Assembly (NCBI RefSeq): GCF_001766235.1 | Contig: NZ_CP015164.1 | Coordinates: 2,445,001-2,509,000, forward strand | Direction: 5' to 3' | Source of the DNA: Acetobacter ascendens | Lineage (GTDB): Bacteria > Pseudomonadota > Alphaproteobacteria > Acetobacterales > Acetobacteraceae | Length of the DNA stretch: 64,000 bases | Shown: piece after piece, positions 17,255 to 26,746 of the stretch | Numbering within the stretch: the stretch's first letter is position 1 | Layout: each line of letters begins with the position of its first letter | Made by a program: the position numbers and the translations under genes | The notes under the pieces: generated by a model | The model's input: the letters and a program-made list of their open reading frames with translations, nothing else | Told to the model about the DNA's origin: nothing | Databases searched by the model: none

Positions 17255-18909
17255 ATTTCTCACACTTGAGGCAATTTCAGGTCATTTTGTAGAGTTCAGT
17301 CATCCCACAGGAGCCCGATCTGGAATATTGACGATATTCTGCTTCTGGCGGCGGGTTCTGAACGCAGTGAGGGTGTCACGGCCTGAGAAGGCAGTGTTGG
17401 TGGAAGCTATGTGGTCTGTGCACTGTCTGTTTCTTCAGATGGCCTGCCGGAGCCTTCGCAATCGTGCATGAGCGAGGGCGAATTCATGCTGACAGGGGAA
17501 CATGTCCGGCATGGACAGGACAATCCGACGGACGCTGAGCGTTACACGTGTCGCGATTTTGAGCAGTCGTGCGCGTATGGTGCCACAGGTCGCCGTCTCC
17601 AGGCTGGTCTGGCCAAGGGCCAGTCTTTGCAGAGCGGTCAGCAGGACATAGGCAGCGGCCGAGAACCACAGCCGGAGCTGGTTGGCCCGGATGGTGTGGG
17701 ACGAGGTCCTGTCTGAGAACAGATCCATCTGGCATTCCTTGATGCGGTTTTCCATATCCCCGCGTGCGCAGTAAATCTGTTCGTAGAGATGGCGGGGGTC
17801 GGACATTCCCTGCGGTAGCGTGGTGACAATAAAGCGATGATAGCGGTTGCCATGGCGCCATTCGGCCTTGGCCACGACCCGCCTGCGGCGCGTCCAGCTG
17901 TCCTTTGTGATCCAGTCAAAGGAGGCAAAGCCGCGCGCCGCTTTGCCTGTCGTGGCGGCTTCGTCACGAACCTCAGCGGACAAAGAGGCAATCCGGTCAT
18001 ACAGGCGGGTGTTGCCTGCAAGCCCAAACAGGAAGTCAACGTGGTTGTCTTCGCACCATGTCATCAGACTGTCCCGGGCGAAACCGCTGTCCCCACGCAC
18101 CAGGATACGCACCCGGGGCCAGCGGCTCCTGATCTGCTCCACGATCCGGCGGATGTCTGCCAGTGCTTCCTTCCCCGGGTCCCTGTCTGCCGTGCGCAGG
18201 GTAGCGCTAAGGAGATGGTCCCCGCAGAAGATGTATAACGGCAGATAGCAGTTATGGCCGTAATATCCATGAAAGGCCCGGCCTTCCTGATGGCCATGGA
18301 TACGGTCATCGGTGGCATCCACATCCAGAACGATCCGGGCGGGTGCGCGCTCATGCTGGTCCATGAAAAGCATCACGAACAGGGTAGCCAGGGCCTCATG
18401 ATCAGCAATGATGCGGCAGTAACGATCTGCCTGCTGCCCACTGCGCTCCAACCGGTTCAGCGTGGATTTGCCAGCCAATGCTGCGCAGTTTGCCCGGCCT
18501 CCTGACAGACGGCCCGAGGCCAGACCAAAGATCAGGTCATGCCGCAGGGCATCGTGATCATTGAGATCTTCATAGCCCAGTGCCAGGCCCATGATCCGCT
18601 GACGGACAAGGTCTTCAACCCGGTATTCCACAAAGGCAGGATGCCGCTCATCGCGAAAACAGGCAGCAAAACGGCGACTGAACCCCAGACTATCATCGAC
18701 CTGCTTTACCAGGATGACACCGCCATCCGAACTCATGCGACCCCCGTCAAAACGGGCTACAACACGCCGTCCATAGGAGGCTGGAAATTCATACGCGCCT
18801 GCGCTACACTCTGTCTGCATCGGGTTTTCTTATAGCTTACGAAAATTTCTTTTGTGCAAAACAGACTTTTTCATAATCTAACCCGATGTACAACCCTTCC
18901 GTGAGATTT
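17255..18909 (-). mobile_element. IS1380-family insertion sequence with ATTT target duplication
   Basis: The element spans about 17259-18905 (1647 bp), flanked by ATTT at 17255-17258 and 18906-18909 inside the longer repeat GATTTC. The termini share CTCAC at each end; the remaining terminal similarity is weak, so the edges may be off by one or two bases. Joining the flanks regenerates an uninterrupted IS5 transposase frame, which confirms the insertion point. Its transposase is intact, so it may be mobile. Confidence 0.85.
17435..18820 (-). CDS. IS1380-family transposase
   Basis: A 461-residue complete DDE transposase. The catalytic acidic residues fit VLDVDATDD near residue 167, RGDSGFAR near residue 245 and the C-terminal MENRIKE near residue 365. 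The start of the protein (ARFDGGRMSSDGGVILVK) and length are typical for the family, which moves double-stranded DNA by cut-and-paste with 4-bp duplications. The GC-rich sequence with strong third-position bias differs from the flanking host genes. Several long antisense frames exist but are by-products of that bias. Confidence 0.9.
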   Translation of the reverse strand: MQTECSAGAYEFPASYGRRVVARFDGGRMSSDGGVILVKQVDDSLGFSRRFAACFRDERHPAFVEYRVEDLVRQRIMGLALGYEDLNDHDALRHDLIFGLASGRLSGGRANCAALAGKSTLNRLERSGQQADRYCRIIADHEALATLFVMLFMDQHERAPARIVLDVDATDDRIHGHQEGRAFHGYYGHNCYLPLYIFCGDHLLSATLRTADRDPGKEALADIRRIVEQIRSRWPRVRILVRGDSGFARDSLMTWCEDNHVDFLFGLAGNTRLYDRIASLSAEVRDEAATTGKAARGFASFDWITKDSWTRRRRVVAKAEWRHGNRYHRFIVTTLPQGMSDPRHLYEQIYCARGDMENRIKECQMDLFSDRTSSHTIRANQLRLWFSAAAYVLLTALQRLALGQTSLETATCGTIRARLLKIATRVTLSVRRIVLSMPDMFPCQHEFALAHARLRRLRQAI

Positions 18910-19412
18910 CCGCGTCGAGCATCAGACAGACATCATGAATGGTCTGGAACAGGAAACGGCGCATCAGCCTGCGGAACCACCAGTAAACCGTTTGCCATGG
19001 GCCAAAATGAACCGGAAGCATCTCCCAACCGCAGCCTGAGCGCACGAGATAGCGCAGAGCATTGATGATCTCACGGAAATCGGTTGTCCGTTTCCGACCA
19101 CGCCGGTTCGCAGGGGGCATCAGAGGCGCTATGCGCTCCCATTCCTCATCTGTCAGATCAGACGGATAGCGTTTCGTCTTGCGTGTAATTCCGGCCATGC
19201 GGCCTCGTTGTGCTGGCGTCCACATCCTGCCTTTGAATCACGCTCAAAACCTCTTGAAAACCTATCATAGCGAATTTCCAAAAGGGCTCTAAGCCCGCAA
19301 ACAGGCATACTGTTTGTGCGGCTTGGTATTTTGGCGCTGTGAAAAGCGCACAAAAAAAACAGAACTCCATTTCTGGAATTCTGTAAACCGCTCTGATTTT
19401 CTTGGGAAAATC

Positions 19413-19487
19413 TGGAGCGGGCGATGGGATTCGAACCCACGACCCCAACCTTGGCAAGGTTGTGCTCTACCCCTGAGCTACGCCCGC
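19413..19487 (-). tRNA. tRNA-Gly (anticodon GCC)
   Basis: On the minus strand GCGGGCG pairs with CGCCCGC. The anticodon loop TTGCCAA (anticodon at 19453-19455) lies in stem CAACC/GGTTG, and the T-arm has GGGTTCGAATCCC. Discriminator T and an encoded CCA follow. Confidence 0.95.
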
Positions 19488-19670
19488 ATTGGATGGCCTC
19501 CTTTTACGGATGATCATTCAGATAGGCAAGAGGGAAAATGAAAAAAATGCCTGAATTTGCATTTTCTTTCTCTCACCCTTTCCTACTTGTGTTGGAAAGG
19601 CCTGTTGGTGCTTTTCAGCCTGTGCTGATACTGATGCTCAAACGCTTTTGCGCCGCAAGGAAGGAAAACC

Positions 19671-21716
19671 GTGTCTGCTTCCATGTTCCGATCCCTTTAT
19701 CATCAGGGATTTGCCCGTGTAGCCGCCTGCACCTTACCCGTAGCGCTGGCAAACCCAGCGATAAACGCGCAGCGTATTCTAGAATCTGCTTCAGCATGTG
19801 CGGCAGATGGTGCCGTTTTGAGTGTGTTTCCTGAACTTGGGCTATGTGGATACACACTGGAAGATCTTCTACAACAGGAAGCGCTTCTGGCAGAAACCAG
19901 AAAAACTCTTCTTTCCTTGGCGCAGGCTTCTGCCGCGTTGTGCCCTGTGCTGGTCGTAGGCGCACCGCTATTATGGAAGAACGCACTTTATAACTGCGCC
20001 ATCGTAATTCATTCTGGCAAAATTCTGGGTGTGGTTCCCAAAAGCTATATCCCCAATTACCGAGAATTTTACGAGGCACGGCATTTTCGCCCCGGCGCAA
20101 ATATTCGCGGGCAGACAATAGAGATCAATGGTCATACCGTGCCATTTGGGGTGGATCTCCTGTTTGAAGCAGAGGATGTGCCCTCATTCTGCCTGAGTGT
20201 AGAAATTTGTGAGGATATGTGGGTGCCTATCCCACCTTCAGCACATGCTGCACTGGCTGGCGCCACAATTATTGCCAACCTTTCAGCAAGCGACATTACA
20301 GTTGGCAAGGCAGAAACTCGGAACATGCTGTGCCAATCGCTTTCTGCCCGTAATGTTGCAGCTTACCTTTATGCCGCAGCCGGAGAAGGTGAATCCACCA
20401 CAGATCTGGCTTGGGATGGCCAAACCGCTATTTTTGAAAACGGTAACTTGCTGGCAGACAGTGCGCGCTTTCCCTCCGGCGCAACCACCGTGATTGCCGA
20501 TGTAGATCTTACGCTTTTGCGGCAAGAACGCCTGCGTATGGGAAGCTTTGCTGATGCAGCGCGCCAAACAAATACAGATACATGGCGGCACATTCGCTTT
20601 CCCTTAACGCCTCCCTCCGCAAATCTTGGCCTCAAACGCCCCCTTTCCCGCTTTCCTTTTGTGCCCGCCGCCCCAGAACGCTTGGCGCAGGATTGCTTTG
20701 AGGCCTTTACCATTCAGGTATCCGCTCTCAAGCAGCGCCTTAAAACAAGTGGCGTTAAAGCCATGGTTATCGGTATTTCCGGTGGGCTGGATTCTACGCA
20801 CGCCCTATTGGTAGCTGTGCGTGCTGCAGATGAGCTGGGTTGGCCACGCAGTGCTGTACGAGGCTATACAATGCCTGGCTTTGGCACAACGGATAAAACC
20901 CTTGCCAGCGCCAACGCGTTAATGATCCAGCTAAATATCACGCATGAAACGCTGGATATCCGCCCTGCTGCGGAGCTGATGCTACGCACCATTCAGCACC
21001 CTTATGCAGATGGGCAGCCTGTGCATGACATTACATTTGAAAATGTTCAGGCTGGCCTACGCACGGATTTCCTGTTCCGGCTGGCTAACCAACATCATGG
21101 TATTGTTATTGGCACAGGAGATCTTTCCGAACTGGCGTTAGGGTGGTGCTCCTATGGAGTGGGCGACCAAATGGCGCATTACAATGTGAATGCTGGTTTG
21201 CCTAAAACACTTATCCAGCATCTTATTCGCTGGTGCATTGCTTCGGGCCATTTTGCGCCCAGTGTTGGCAAAGTGCTGACAGACGTTCTGGCTACAGAAA
21301 TTTCTCCCGAACTTATTCCTGTGGGTGAAAATGGCCCCCAAAGTACGGAAAGCATCATAGGCCCTTACGCCCTGCATGATTTCACTCTGTTTTATATTCT
21401 GCGCTATGGCTTTAGCCCATCACGCGTGGCCTTTCTGGCTGAACAGGCTTGGCAGGATACCTCAACAGGCCAATGGCCACCGGGTTTTCCGGCATCAGAG
21501 CAAAAAAGCTATGATTTGCCCACCATTCGCCACTGGCTGGAAATATTTGTGAGGCGCTTTTTTGCGACAAGCCAGTTCAAACGCTCTGCCATGCCAAATG
21601 GCCCTAAAATTATGCCCGGCGGCAGCCTTTCCCCTCGTGGGGACTGGCGCGCCCCCTCCGATGGCAATGCCCACCTCTGGCTGGATGACCTGAAACACAA
21701 TGTGCCCGAAACCTAA
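19671..21716 (+). CDS. nadE: Glutamine-dependent NAD+ synthetase
   Basis: A 681-residue enzyme converting nicotinate adenine dinucleotide to NAD+ with glutamine as nitrogen donor. The N-terminal nitrilase-type glutaminase domain has the Glu-Lys-Cys triad at about E55 (FPELGLCGY), K124 (PKSYIPNYREFYE) and C180 (VEICEDMW). The C-terminal synthetase domain has the PP-loop SGGLDST near residue 367. Length fits the long bacterial form. The start is GTG at 19671 with AAGGAAAA just upstream. It is 75 bases before hisB in the same direction, so it may share transcription with the his genes. Confidence 0.95.
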   Translation: MSASMFRSLYHQGFARVAACTLPVALANPAINAQRILESASACAADGAVLSVFPELGLCGYTLEDLLQQEALLAETRKTLLSLAQASAALCPVLVVGAPLLWKNALYNCAIVIHSGKILGVVPKSYIPNYREFYEARHFRPGANIRGQTIEINGHTVPFGVDLLFEAEDVPSFCLSVEICEDMWVPIPPSAHAALAGATIIANLSASDITVGKAETRNMLCQSLSARNVAAYLYAAAGEGESTTDLAWDGQTAIFENGNLLADSARFPSGATTVIADVDLTLLRQERLRMGSFADAARQTNTDTWRHIRFPLTPPSANLGLKRPLSRFPFVPAAPERLAQDCFEAFTIQVSALKQRLKTSGVKAMVIGISGGLDSTHALLVAVRAADELGWPRSAVRGYTMPGFGTTDKTLASANALMIQLNITHETLDIRPAAELMLRTIQHPYADGQPVHDITFENVQAGLRTDFLFRLANQHHGIVIGTGDLSELALGWCSYGVGDQMAHYNVNAGLPKTLIQHLIRWCIASGHFAPSVGKVLTDVLATEISPELIPVGENGPQSTESIIGPYALHDFTLFYILRYGFSPSRVAFLAEQAWQDTSTGQWPPGFPASEQKSYDLPTIRHWLEIFVRRFFATSQFKRSAMPNGPKIMPGGSLSPRGDWRAPSDGNAHLWLDDLKHNVPET

Positions 21717-21791
21717 GCCATAAAAGAGGATTTCTGCCCACCGCTCCCCTAATGGCGTTATGCCCCATCTTGGGCTATACTCGCCAACATT

Positions 21792-22388
21792 ATGAAAGCA
21801 TCGCGTCAAGCCACCATCCATCGCGTTACAAGCGAAACCGATATCGCCATTACCCTTGATCTGGATGGATCCGGGCAGGCCGATATTCAAACCGGACTCG
21901 GTTTTTTCGATCACATGCTTACGGCATTAGCCAAGCACGCCCTGTTTGATCTGAAAGTAACCGTGAAGGGTGACCTCTATATTGATGGTCATCATAGTGT
22001 TGAAGATACAGGCATTGCCCTTGGTATGGCCTTAAAACAGGCTTTGGGGGATAAACGTGGCGTGCGCCGTTTCGGGCATGCCCTTGTGCCGCTGGATGAA
22101 GCTTTGTGCGAAGCCGTGGTTGATCTTTCTGGCCGGCCGTTTCTGGCATTTGATGCCACGTTTACCCGTGATCGCATTGGGGATCTGGACACCGAACTGG
22201 TAGAGGAATTTTTCCGGGCCTTTGCCATGTCCGCCATGCTTACGCTGCATCTAACAGAAAAAGCCGGCAAAAATTGCCACCATATTGCTGAAGCCGCGTT
22301 CAAGGCACTTGCACGGGCACTGCGCATGGCTGTGGAGCCAGACCCACGGGCGCAAGGCAGCATTCCTTCCACCAAAGGCGTGCTATAA
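21792..22388 (+). CDS. hisB: Imidazoleglycerol-phosphate dehydratase
   Basis: A 198-residue monofunctional IGPD, without the phosphatase domain fused in enterobacterial HisB. It dehydrates imidazoleglycerol phosphate in histidine synthesis. The paired metal-binding His-rich motifs are visible: GFFDHML and DGHHSVEDTGI in the first half, and CHHIAEAAFKALARAL in the second. The C-terminus SIPSTKGVL is the family ending. It is first in hisB-hisH-hisA-hisF-hisE. A 146-base gap to hisH may hold an internal promoter. Confidence 0.95.
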   Translation: MKASRQATIHRVTSETDIAITLDLDGSGQADIQTGLGFFDHMLTALAKHALFDLKVTVKGDLYIDGHHSVEDTGIALGMALKQALGDKRGVRRFGHALVPLDEALCEAVVDLSGRPFLAFDATFTRDRIGDLDTELVEEFFRAFAMSAMLTLHLTEKAGKNCHHIAEAAFKALARALRMAVEPDPRAQGSIPSTKGVL

Positions 22389-22534
22389 TTTTTTATACGG
22401 GTTAATAACCCAGCCCTGCCCGACATATCTGTTTTGCAGCGCTGGGCACAACCGAGAAGAACGCAAACCTGTCTGGGCTGCGCCTTATATGGTCAGCAGG
22501 ATTCAGGTAGGATCACCAGCAACAAGAGGGTTCC

Positions 22535-23191
22535 ATGACCCAGCCTCTTTCTATCGCCGTTGTTGATTATGAAGGCGGCAATCTGGCGTCCGCTGCCCGT
22601 GCTGCCCTGCGGGCTGCTGAGCTTTCAGGTATTACAGCTAATGTTGTTATCACCAACGAACCCGCTGCTGTCCGGCAAGCAGACCGTATTATTCTGCCCG
22701 GACAAGGCGCGTTTGCAGATTGCGCTCGTGGGTTAGAAGCCATTCCCGGCTTAAAAGATTCCATTCTAAATGCCACAGCCAACGGCACACCCTTTTTAGG
22801 CATTTGTGTTGGTATGCAGCTTATGGCGGAACGCGGGCGGGAACATGGGGTAACAGAAGGATTTGGGTGGATTCCGGGAGAAATCACCCAGATGGAAGCC
22901 ACGGGCCTCCGCCTTCCCCAAATGGGCTGGAACGAGTTGGAGCTTCACACGCAGCACCCCCTCACCCAAGGGTTGGGTGATGCACCGCATGGATACTTTG
23001 TGCATTCCTATGCGCTGCAAAACACTGCGGCAGATGTTTTACTTGCCACTACAGATTATGACGGCAGCGTGCCTGCTATAGTGTGTAAGGGAAATGTTGC
23101 TGGCACACAGTTCCATGTTGAAAAAAGCCAGACTGTTGGCCTCAAGATTCTCGCCAATTTTTTAAGGTGGAATCCGAAAGCTTCCGTATAA
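22535..23191 (+). CDS. hisH: Imidazole glycerol phosphate synthase, glutamine amidotransferase subunit
   Basis: A 218-residue class I glutamine amidotransferase that supplies ammonia to HisF. The nucleophile Cys is in FLGICVGMQLM (around residue 90), and the catalytic His/Glu pair is in GTQFHVEKSQ near the C-terminus. PGQGAFADC gives the oxyanion strand. The start ATG follows AGAGGG. Its stop overlaps the next gene as TAATG, so translation of the GNAT-HisA fusion is probably coupled to it. Confidence 0.95.
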   Translation: MTQPLSIAVVDYEGGNLASAARAALRAAELSGITANVVITNEPAAVRQADRIILPGQGAFADCARGLEAIPGLKDSILNATANGTPFLGICVGMQLMAERGREHGVTEGFGWIPGEITQMEATGLRLPQMGWNELELHTQHPLTQGLGDAPHGYFVHSYALQNTAADVLLATTDYDGSVPAIVCKGNVAGTQFHVEKSQTVGLKILANFLRWNPKASV

Positions 23192-24516
23192 TGACCCGGA
23201 ATAAACGCGTTCAACGCATTCTTAACCTAGAAGAAGATGACCTTCAGGCCTTATGTGAAGCCGTAGATGCTTCCATTCTGGATGGTGGCGGTTTTGGCTG
23301 GCTCCAGCCACAAGGGCGGCAGGTACTGGAGCGCTACTTCAAAGGCCTGTTGCTAGTGCCTGAACGCATGTTGTTTGTTATCCGGCATAACGGTGTGATT
23401 GTAGGATGTGCACAGCTTGTACGCAGCGCACGTAATAATGAGCTGCAAGCCATGTGCGTTACTCTGGCGCATTTGTTTATTGCACCATATGCGCAACGTC
23501 AGGGCCTAGGCACAGCCTTATTGCACGAAGTAGAAAATGCAGCCCGCAGCATGGGCTTTCGGATTATGAATACCGAAGTGCCTGAAACACAGGATGGCGC
23601 CATTGCCCTTTTCCGTAAGGCTGGTTTCCTGCATTGGGGCACACACCCCCTCTATACCCGTTTGGGCGACACTTACCTGCGCGGTCTGTACTTCACTAAA
23701 TCATTGGATACAGATCCTCTTCCCCTTTCCTCTTCCTTTCAGCAAACGCGGCCTGAAACAATGACAGCATCCTCCTCCACGCATCCTCTTACCCTTTACC
23801 CTGCCATTGATCTTAAGGATGGGGCCTGCGTACGCTTACGCCGCGGGGAAATGGATGATGCCACCGTGTATTCAGATAACCCTGGCGCTCAGGCGCTGGC
23901 GTGGGAAGCTGCAGGTTTTAAATGGCTACATGTTGTGGATCTGAACGGGGCTTTTGCCGGACAGTCTGAAAATGCAGAGGCTGTACGCTCCATTGTGGAA
24001 TCAACAGATATTCCCGTCCAGCTTGGGGGCGGCCTGCGTGACATGAAGGCCATTGAAGCATGGCTGGAGGCCGGAATCAGCCGCGTTATTTTGGGATCTG
24101 TTGCCGTAAAAAACCCCTCTCTTGTGCGTGAAGCCTGCCGCGCTTTCCCGGGTCGCATTGTTGCGGGCATTGATGCCAGATCCGGCCGCGTTGCAACCGA
24201 AGGCTGGGCCGAAGTTTCTGACATGCAAGCCACCGAACTGGCCCTACGTATGCAGGAAGCTGGTGTTGCATCCATCATCTTCACGGAAATCAGCCGTGAT
24301 GGCATGCTAGAAGGGCTGGATGTGGAACAAACCATTACATTGGCCAATACGGTTTCTATTCCGATTATCGCCAGCGGTGGCGTTGGCAGCATTGAGCATC
24401 TGATTGCCCTGCGGGAAGCCACGCAGGACGCTCCGGGTATTGAAGGCGTAATTGTGGGCCGCGCATTGTATGATGGGCGCGTAACCCCAGCTGAAGCTCT
24501 AAAGGTATTAAGCTGA
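23191..24516 (+). CDS. hisA: GNAT acetyltransferase-HisA fusion protein
   Basis: One open frame of 441 residues. Residues 1-170 are a GNAT domain with the acetyl-CoA loop in [12 protein letters not shown] and an IALFRKAGF end. From about residue 191 (internal ATG at 23761) there is a complete HisA, the ProFAR isomerase of histidine synthesis: [24 protein letters not shown], and the second phosphate site [11 protein letters not shown]. No stop or convincing ribosome-binding site separates them, so a fusion is the direct reading. Internal initiation at 23761 giving a 251-residue HisA remains possible. The stop overlaps hisF (TGATG). Confidence 0.85.
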   Translation: MTRNKRVQRILNLEEDDLQALCEAVDASILDGGGFGWLQPQGRQVLERYFKGLLLVPERMLFVIRHNGVIVGCAQLVRSARNNELQAMCVTLAHLFIAPYAQRQGLGTALLHEVENAARSMGFRIMNTEVPETQDGAIALFRKAGFLHWGTHPLYTRLGDTYLRGLYFTKSLDTDPLPLSSSFQQTRPETMTASSSTHPLTLYPAIDLKDGACVRLRRGEMDDATVYSDNPGAQALAWEAAGFKWLHVVDLNGAFAGQSENAEAVRSIVESTDIPVQLGGGLRDMKAIEAWLEAGISRVILGSVAVKNPSLVREACRAFPGRIVAGIDARSGRVATEGWAEVSDMQATELALRMQEAGVASIIFTEISRDGMLEGLDVEQTITLANTVSIPIIASGGVGSIEHLIALREATQDAPGIEGVIVGRALYDGRVTPAEALKVLS

Positions 24517-25292
24517 TGCTGAAACTACGTGTTATTCCTTGCCTGGATGTTAAAAACGGCAGAGTGGTCAAAGGCGTTAACTTTGTTTCTCTGCGCGATG
24601 CGGGCGACCCGGTTGAACAAGCCGCTGTTTACGATGCAGCCGGGGCTGATGAACTGACTTTTCTGGACATCACAGCCAGCCATGAAAACCGTGATACAAT
24701 TTTGGAAGTTGTTAGCAAAACAGCCGAGAAAATCTTTCTTCCCCTCACAGTCGGAGGGGGTGTGCGTACAACGGACGATATGCGCCGCCTTCTGCTGGCA
24801 GGCGCAGACAAATGTGCCATGAATTCCGCAGCAGTTAACCGCCCTGAACTGGTAAATGAAGCAGGCAACAAATTTGGCAGCCAATGCGTTGTGGTTGCCA
24901 TAGATGCACGCCAGACTGCACCAGGAAAATGGGAAGTGTTTACCCACGGTGGCCGCACCCCTACCGGGATAGATGCCATAGATTGGTGCCGTGAGGTTGC
25001 AGAACGTGGTGCCGGAGAAATCCTTCTCACATCCATGGATCGGGATGGCACAGGAACAGGGTTTGATCTGGAACTTCTTAAAGCAGCAACGCAGGCCGTA
25101 AGGCTTCCCATTGTTGCATCTGGCGGCGTGGGCAAGCTGGAACACTTTGTAGAAGGTGCCAGGGCTGGTGCCACAGGCCTTCTGGCAGCAAGTGTTTTCC
25201 ATTTTGGCCAGTTCACCATTCCTCAGGTTAAAGCGGCATTGTCAGAAGCAGGCTTGCCGGTTCGCCCTTCCCCCGCCCCTTTTGCAGGTTAA
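24516..25292 (+). CDS. hisF: Imidazole glycerol phosphate synthase, cyclase subunit
   Basis: A 258-residue (beta/alpha)8 barrel that, with HisH, turns PRFAR and ammonia into imidazoleglycerol phosphate and AICAR. The catalytic Asp residues are in [14 protein letters not shown] (near residue 11) and [13 protein letters not shown] (near residue 175). Phosphate loops are LTVGGGVRT and [12 protein letters not shown]. It starts at an ATG overlapping the hisA stop and ends eight bases before hisE. Confidence 0.95.
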   Translation: MLKLRVIPCLDVKNGRVVKGVNFVSLRDAGDPVEQAAVYDAAGADELTFLDITASHENRDTILEVVSKTAEKIFLPLTVGGGVRTTDDMRRLLLAGADKCAMNSAAVNRPELVNEAGNKFGSQCVVVAIDARQTAPGKWEVFTHGGRTPTGIDAIDWCREVAERGAGEILLTSMDRDGTGTGFDLELLKAATQAVRLPIVASGGVGKLEHFVEGARAGATGLLAASVFHFGQFTIPQVKAALSEAGLPVRPSPAPFAG

Positions 25293-25300
25293 TCCGTATC

Positions 25301-25735
25301 ATGACAAAAAAAGCACCATCCAAAGCAGAAGCAAAAACAGATACAAAATCTAAAAAAAACAAAGAATCTCTATCTCTTCCTGAAATTTCAGAAGCAGATA
25401 TTTCCGTTCTGAACCGCCTTTACGATGTTGTGCAAAGCCGTAAGGGCACAGACCCTTCTGTAAGCCATTCAGCGCGCCTACTTTCCCGAGGCACTTACAA
25501 GATTGCCCAGAAATTTGGGGAAGAAGCTGTAGAGTGTTTGATTGAAGCCGTAGCTGGCCGTAAAGACCTTATGATTGGTGAAAGTGCTGATGTACTCTAC
25601 CACCTTATTGTTTTGTGGGTAGACGCTGGCATTACTCCAGATCAGGTTTGGGCCGAACTGCAGCGCCGTGAAGGCACAAGCGGCATTGCCGAAAAAGCTG
25701 CCCGTTCCAAAACAACAAAATCTGTAAAGGAATAA
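25301..25735 (+). CDS. hisE: Phosphoribosyl-ATP pyrophosphatase
   Basis: A 144-residue protein; the all-helical MazG-like HisE domain is in residues 30-125, with the metal-binding [11 protein letters not shown] and [13 protein letters not shown]. It hydrolyses phosphoribosyl-ATP to phosphoribosyl-AMP. It differs from short HisE proteins by Lys/Ser-rich tails at both ends (KSKKNKES at the start, [13 protein letters not shown] at the end). HisI is not in the window. Confidence 0.9.
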   Translation: MTKKAPSKAEAKTDTKSKKNKESLSLPEISEADISVLNRLYDVVQSRKGTDPSVSHSARLLSRGTYKIAQKFGEEAVECLIEAVAGRKDLMIGESADVLYHLIVLWVDAGITPDQVWAELQRREGTSGIAEKAARSKTTKSVKE

Positions 25736-25741
25736 TCAGAA

Positions 25742-26116
25742 ATGGCTGTAACAGGTAGAGGGCCATATGACCCGCAAAACGTTTTTTCAAAAATCCTTCG
25801 CGGCGAAATTCCTTGCAAAGCCATTTTTGAAAACGAATGGGTTCTGGCATTTTATGATATCATGCCCAAAGCTCCTGTTCATGTTTTGATTATTCCCAAA
25901 AATCCTTATGTTTCCTTTATGGATTTCAGCCAGACTGCACCAGCAGAAGAAATTGCAGGTGTTATGCGCGCTGCGGGCCAGATTGCGCTTGATCTTGGGT
26001 TGGAAGAAAATGGCTATAGGCTGATTACGAATGCGGGCCTGCATAGTGGCCAAGAGGTTCCTCACTTTCATATCCATCTTCTGGGCGGAAAAGCATTGCC
26101 AGCCTTCCCGGCCTGA
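25742..26116 (+). CDS. HIT-family nucleotide hydrolase (HinT-like)
   Basis: A 124-residue histidine-triad protein. FSKILRGEIPCKAIFEN near the start and the triad HFHIHLLGG near residue 110 are diagnostic. HinT-type enzymes hydrolyse purine nucleoside phosphoramidates and adenylylated Lys. It begins six bases after hisE; a HIT gene directly after hisE is common in alphaproteobacteria. Confidence 0.92.
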   Translation: MAVTGRGPYDPQNVFSKILRGEIPCKAIFENEWVLAFYDIMPKAPVHVLIIPKNPYVSFMDFSQTAPAEEIAGVMRAAGQIALDLGLEENGYRLITNAGLHSGQEVPHFHIHLLGGKALPAFPA

Positions 26117-26149
26117 TTTTTTGTTTCTTAGCCAGACGGACATATCCTT

Positions 26150-26746
26150 ATGACACCCATGGACATGCTTTTATCTCGTGCCTCTACGGATCACCTTAAG
26201 GCTCCGGCACCATCTGAGGCGCAAATGGCAGAGGTTTTGGCGGCTGCTATGCGGGCTCCAGATCATGGAAAGCTGCGTCCATGGCGTTATGTTATTGTAA
26301 AAGATGATGCGCGACCGCTGCTAGCCAAACGTATTGTTGCCAGTATGGTTCGTCTTGATCCAGAAGCGCCTGAGTTTAAAAAAGAAAAGCGCTTTAACAG
26401 ATTTTCCACAATTCCCATGACACTCGTTCTAGGTATGCACTTGCGACCAGAACATAAAATTCCTTTATGGGAACAGGAAATGACTGTAGCCGCAGGTGCC
26501 ATGAATATTCTCAATGCACTACACACATTAGGGTTTGGTGCTATTTGGGTTTCTGGTGATGTGGTGAATGATCCGGTTCTTGCAGAAGAACTCGGCTTTC
26601 CCGCACCCCATAAGTTGGCAGGCTTTTTATTTATCGGCACGCCAGACGCGCCGCTTCCTGCACCCAAACGCCCAGATCCGGTTCAGTTCACCGCTACGTG
26701 GCAGGGCGAGCCGGTAAGTTTTGCAGCTGATGGAAAAACACCATGA
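26150..26746 (+). CDS. Nitroreductase-family protein (YdjA-like)
   Basis: A 198-residue flavin-binding protein of the minimal YdjA type: MRAPDHGKLRPWRYVIV near residues 30-50 gives the FMN phosphate contacts, followed by VAAGAMNILNALHTLGFGAIWVSG and an LGFPAPHKLAGFLFIGTP end. Such enzymes reduce nitro compounds or quinones with NAD(P)H. The stop overlaps the UbiH-like gene as ATGA, so the pair is translationally coupled. A link to quinone chemistry is an inference from that coupling. Confidence 0.85.
   Translation: MTPMDMLLSRASTDHLKAPAPSEAQMAEVLAAAMRAPDHGKLRPWRYVIVKDDARPLLAKRIVASMVRLDPEAPEFKKEKRFNRFSTIPMTLVLGMHLRPEHKIPLWEQEMTVAAGAMNILNALHTLGFGAIWVSGDVVNDPVLAEELGFPAPHKLAGFLFIGTPDAPLPAPKRPDPVQFTATWQGEPVSFAADGKTP

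Larger units (their letters stand above)
16731..19198 (-). pseudogene. IS5-family (IS1031-like) transposase, disrupted
   Basis: The 5' part (ATG at 19198) encodes the DUF4096 domain (YPSDLTDEEWERIAPLMPP), then the frame runs to LDAEI at about 18910, where the IS1380 element begins. The frame resumes across 17258 (IRVDREAAGRETSPSGGVID, then TRGYDAGKKIVGRKRHIAVD). A second lesion, one extra base near 16905, shifts the frame: the upstream frame ends in TGA, while the final domain ([18 protein letters not shown]) and its stop at 16731-16733 continue one base off. Deleting both lesions restores the whole protein. This copy cannot make an intact transposase. Confidence 0.85.
16712..19292 (-). mobile_element. 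IS5-family element (IS1031-like), interrupted by an IS1380-family element
   Basis: The element spans 16715-19289. The perfect 18-bp ends are GAGCCCTTTTGGAAATTC at the left (16715-16732) and its reverse complement at the right (19272-19289). Both are flanked by TAA (16712-16714 and 19290-19292), the TNA-type 3-bp duplication of the IS1031 group. Without the inserted IS1380 element (17259-18905) and one ATTT copy it would be about 924 bp, the normal size for this group. The transposase frame is on the minus strand. Confidence 0.9.

Noticed and set aside
17837-18248. Two overlapping 133-codon frames opposite the IS1380 transposase
   Set aside because: They arise from the high GC and third-position bias of the transposase, which has intact catalytic motifs on the other strand.
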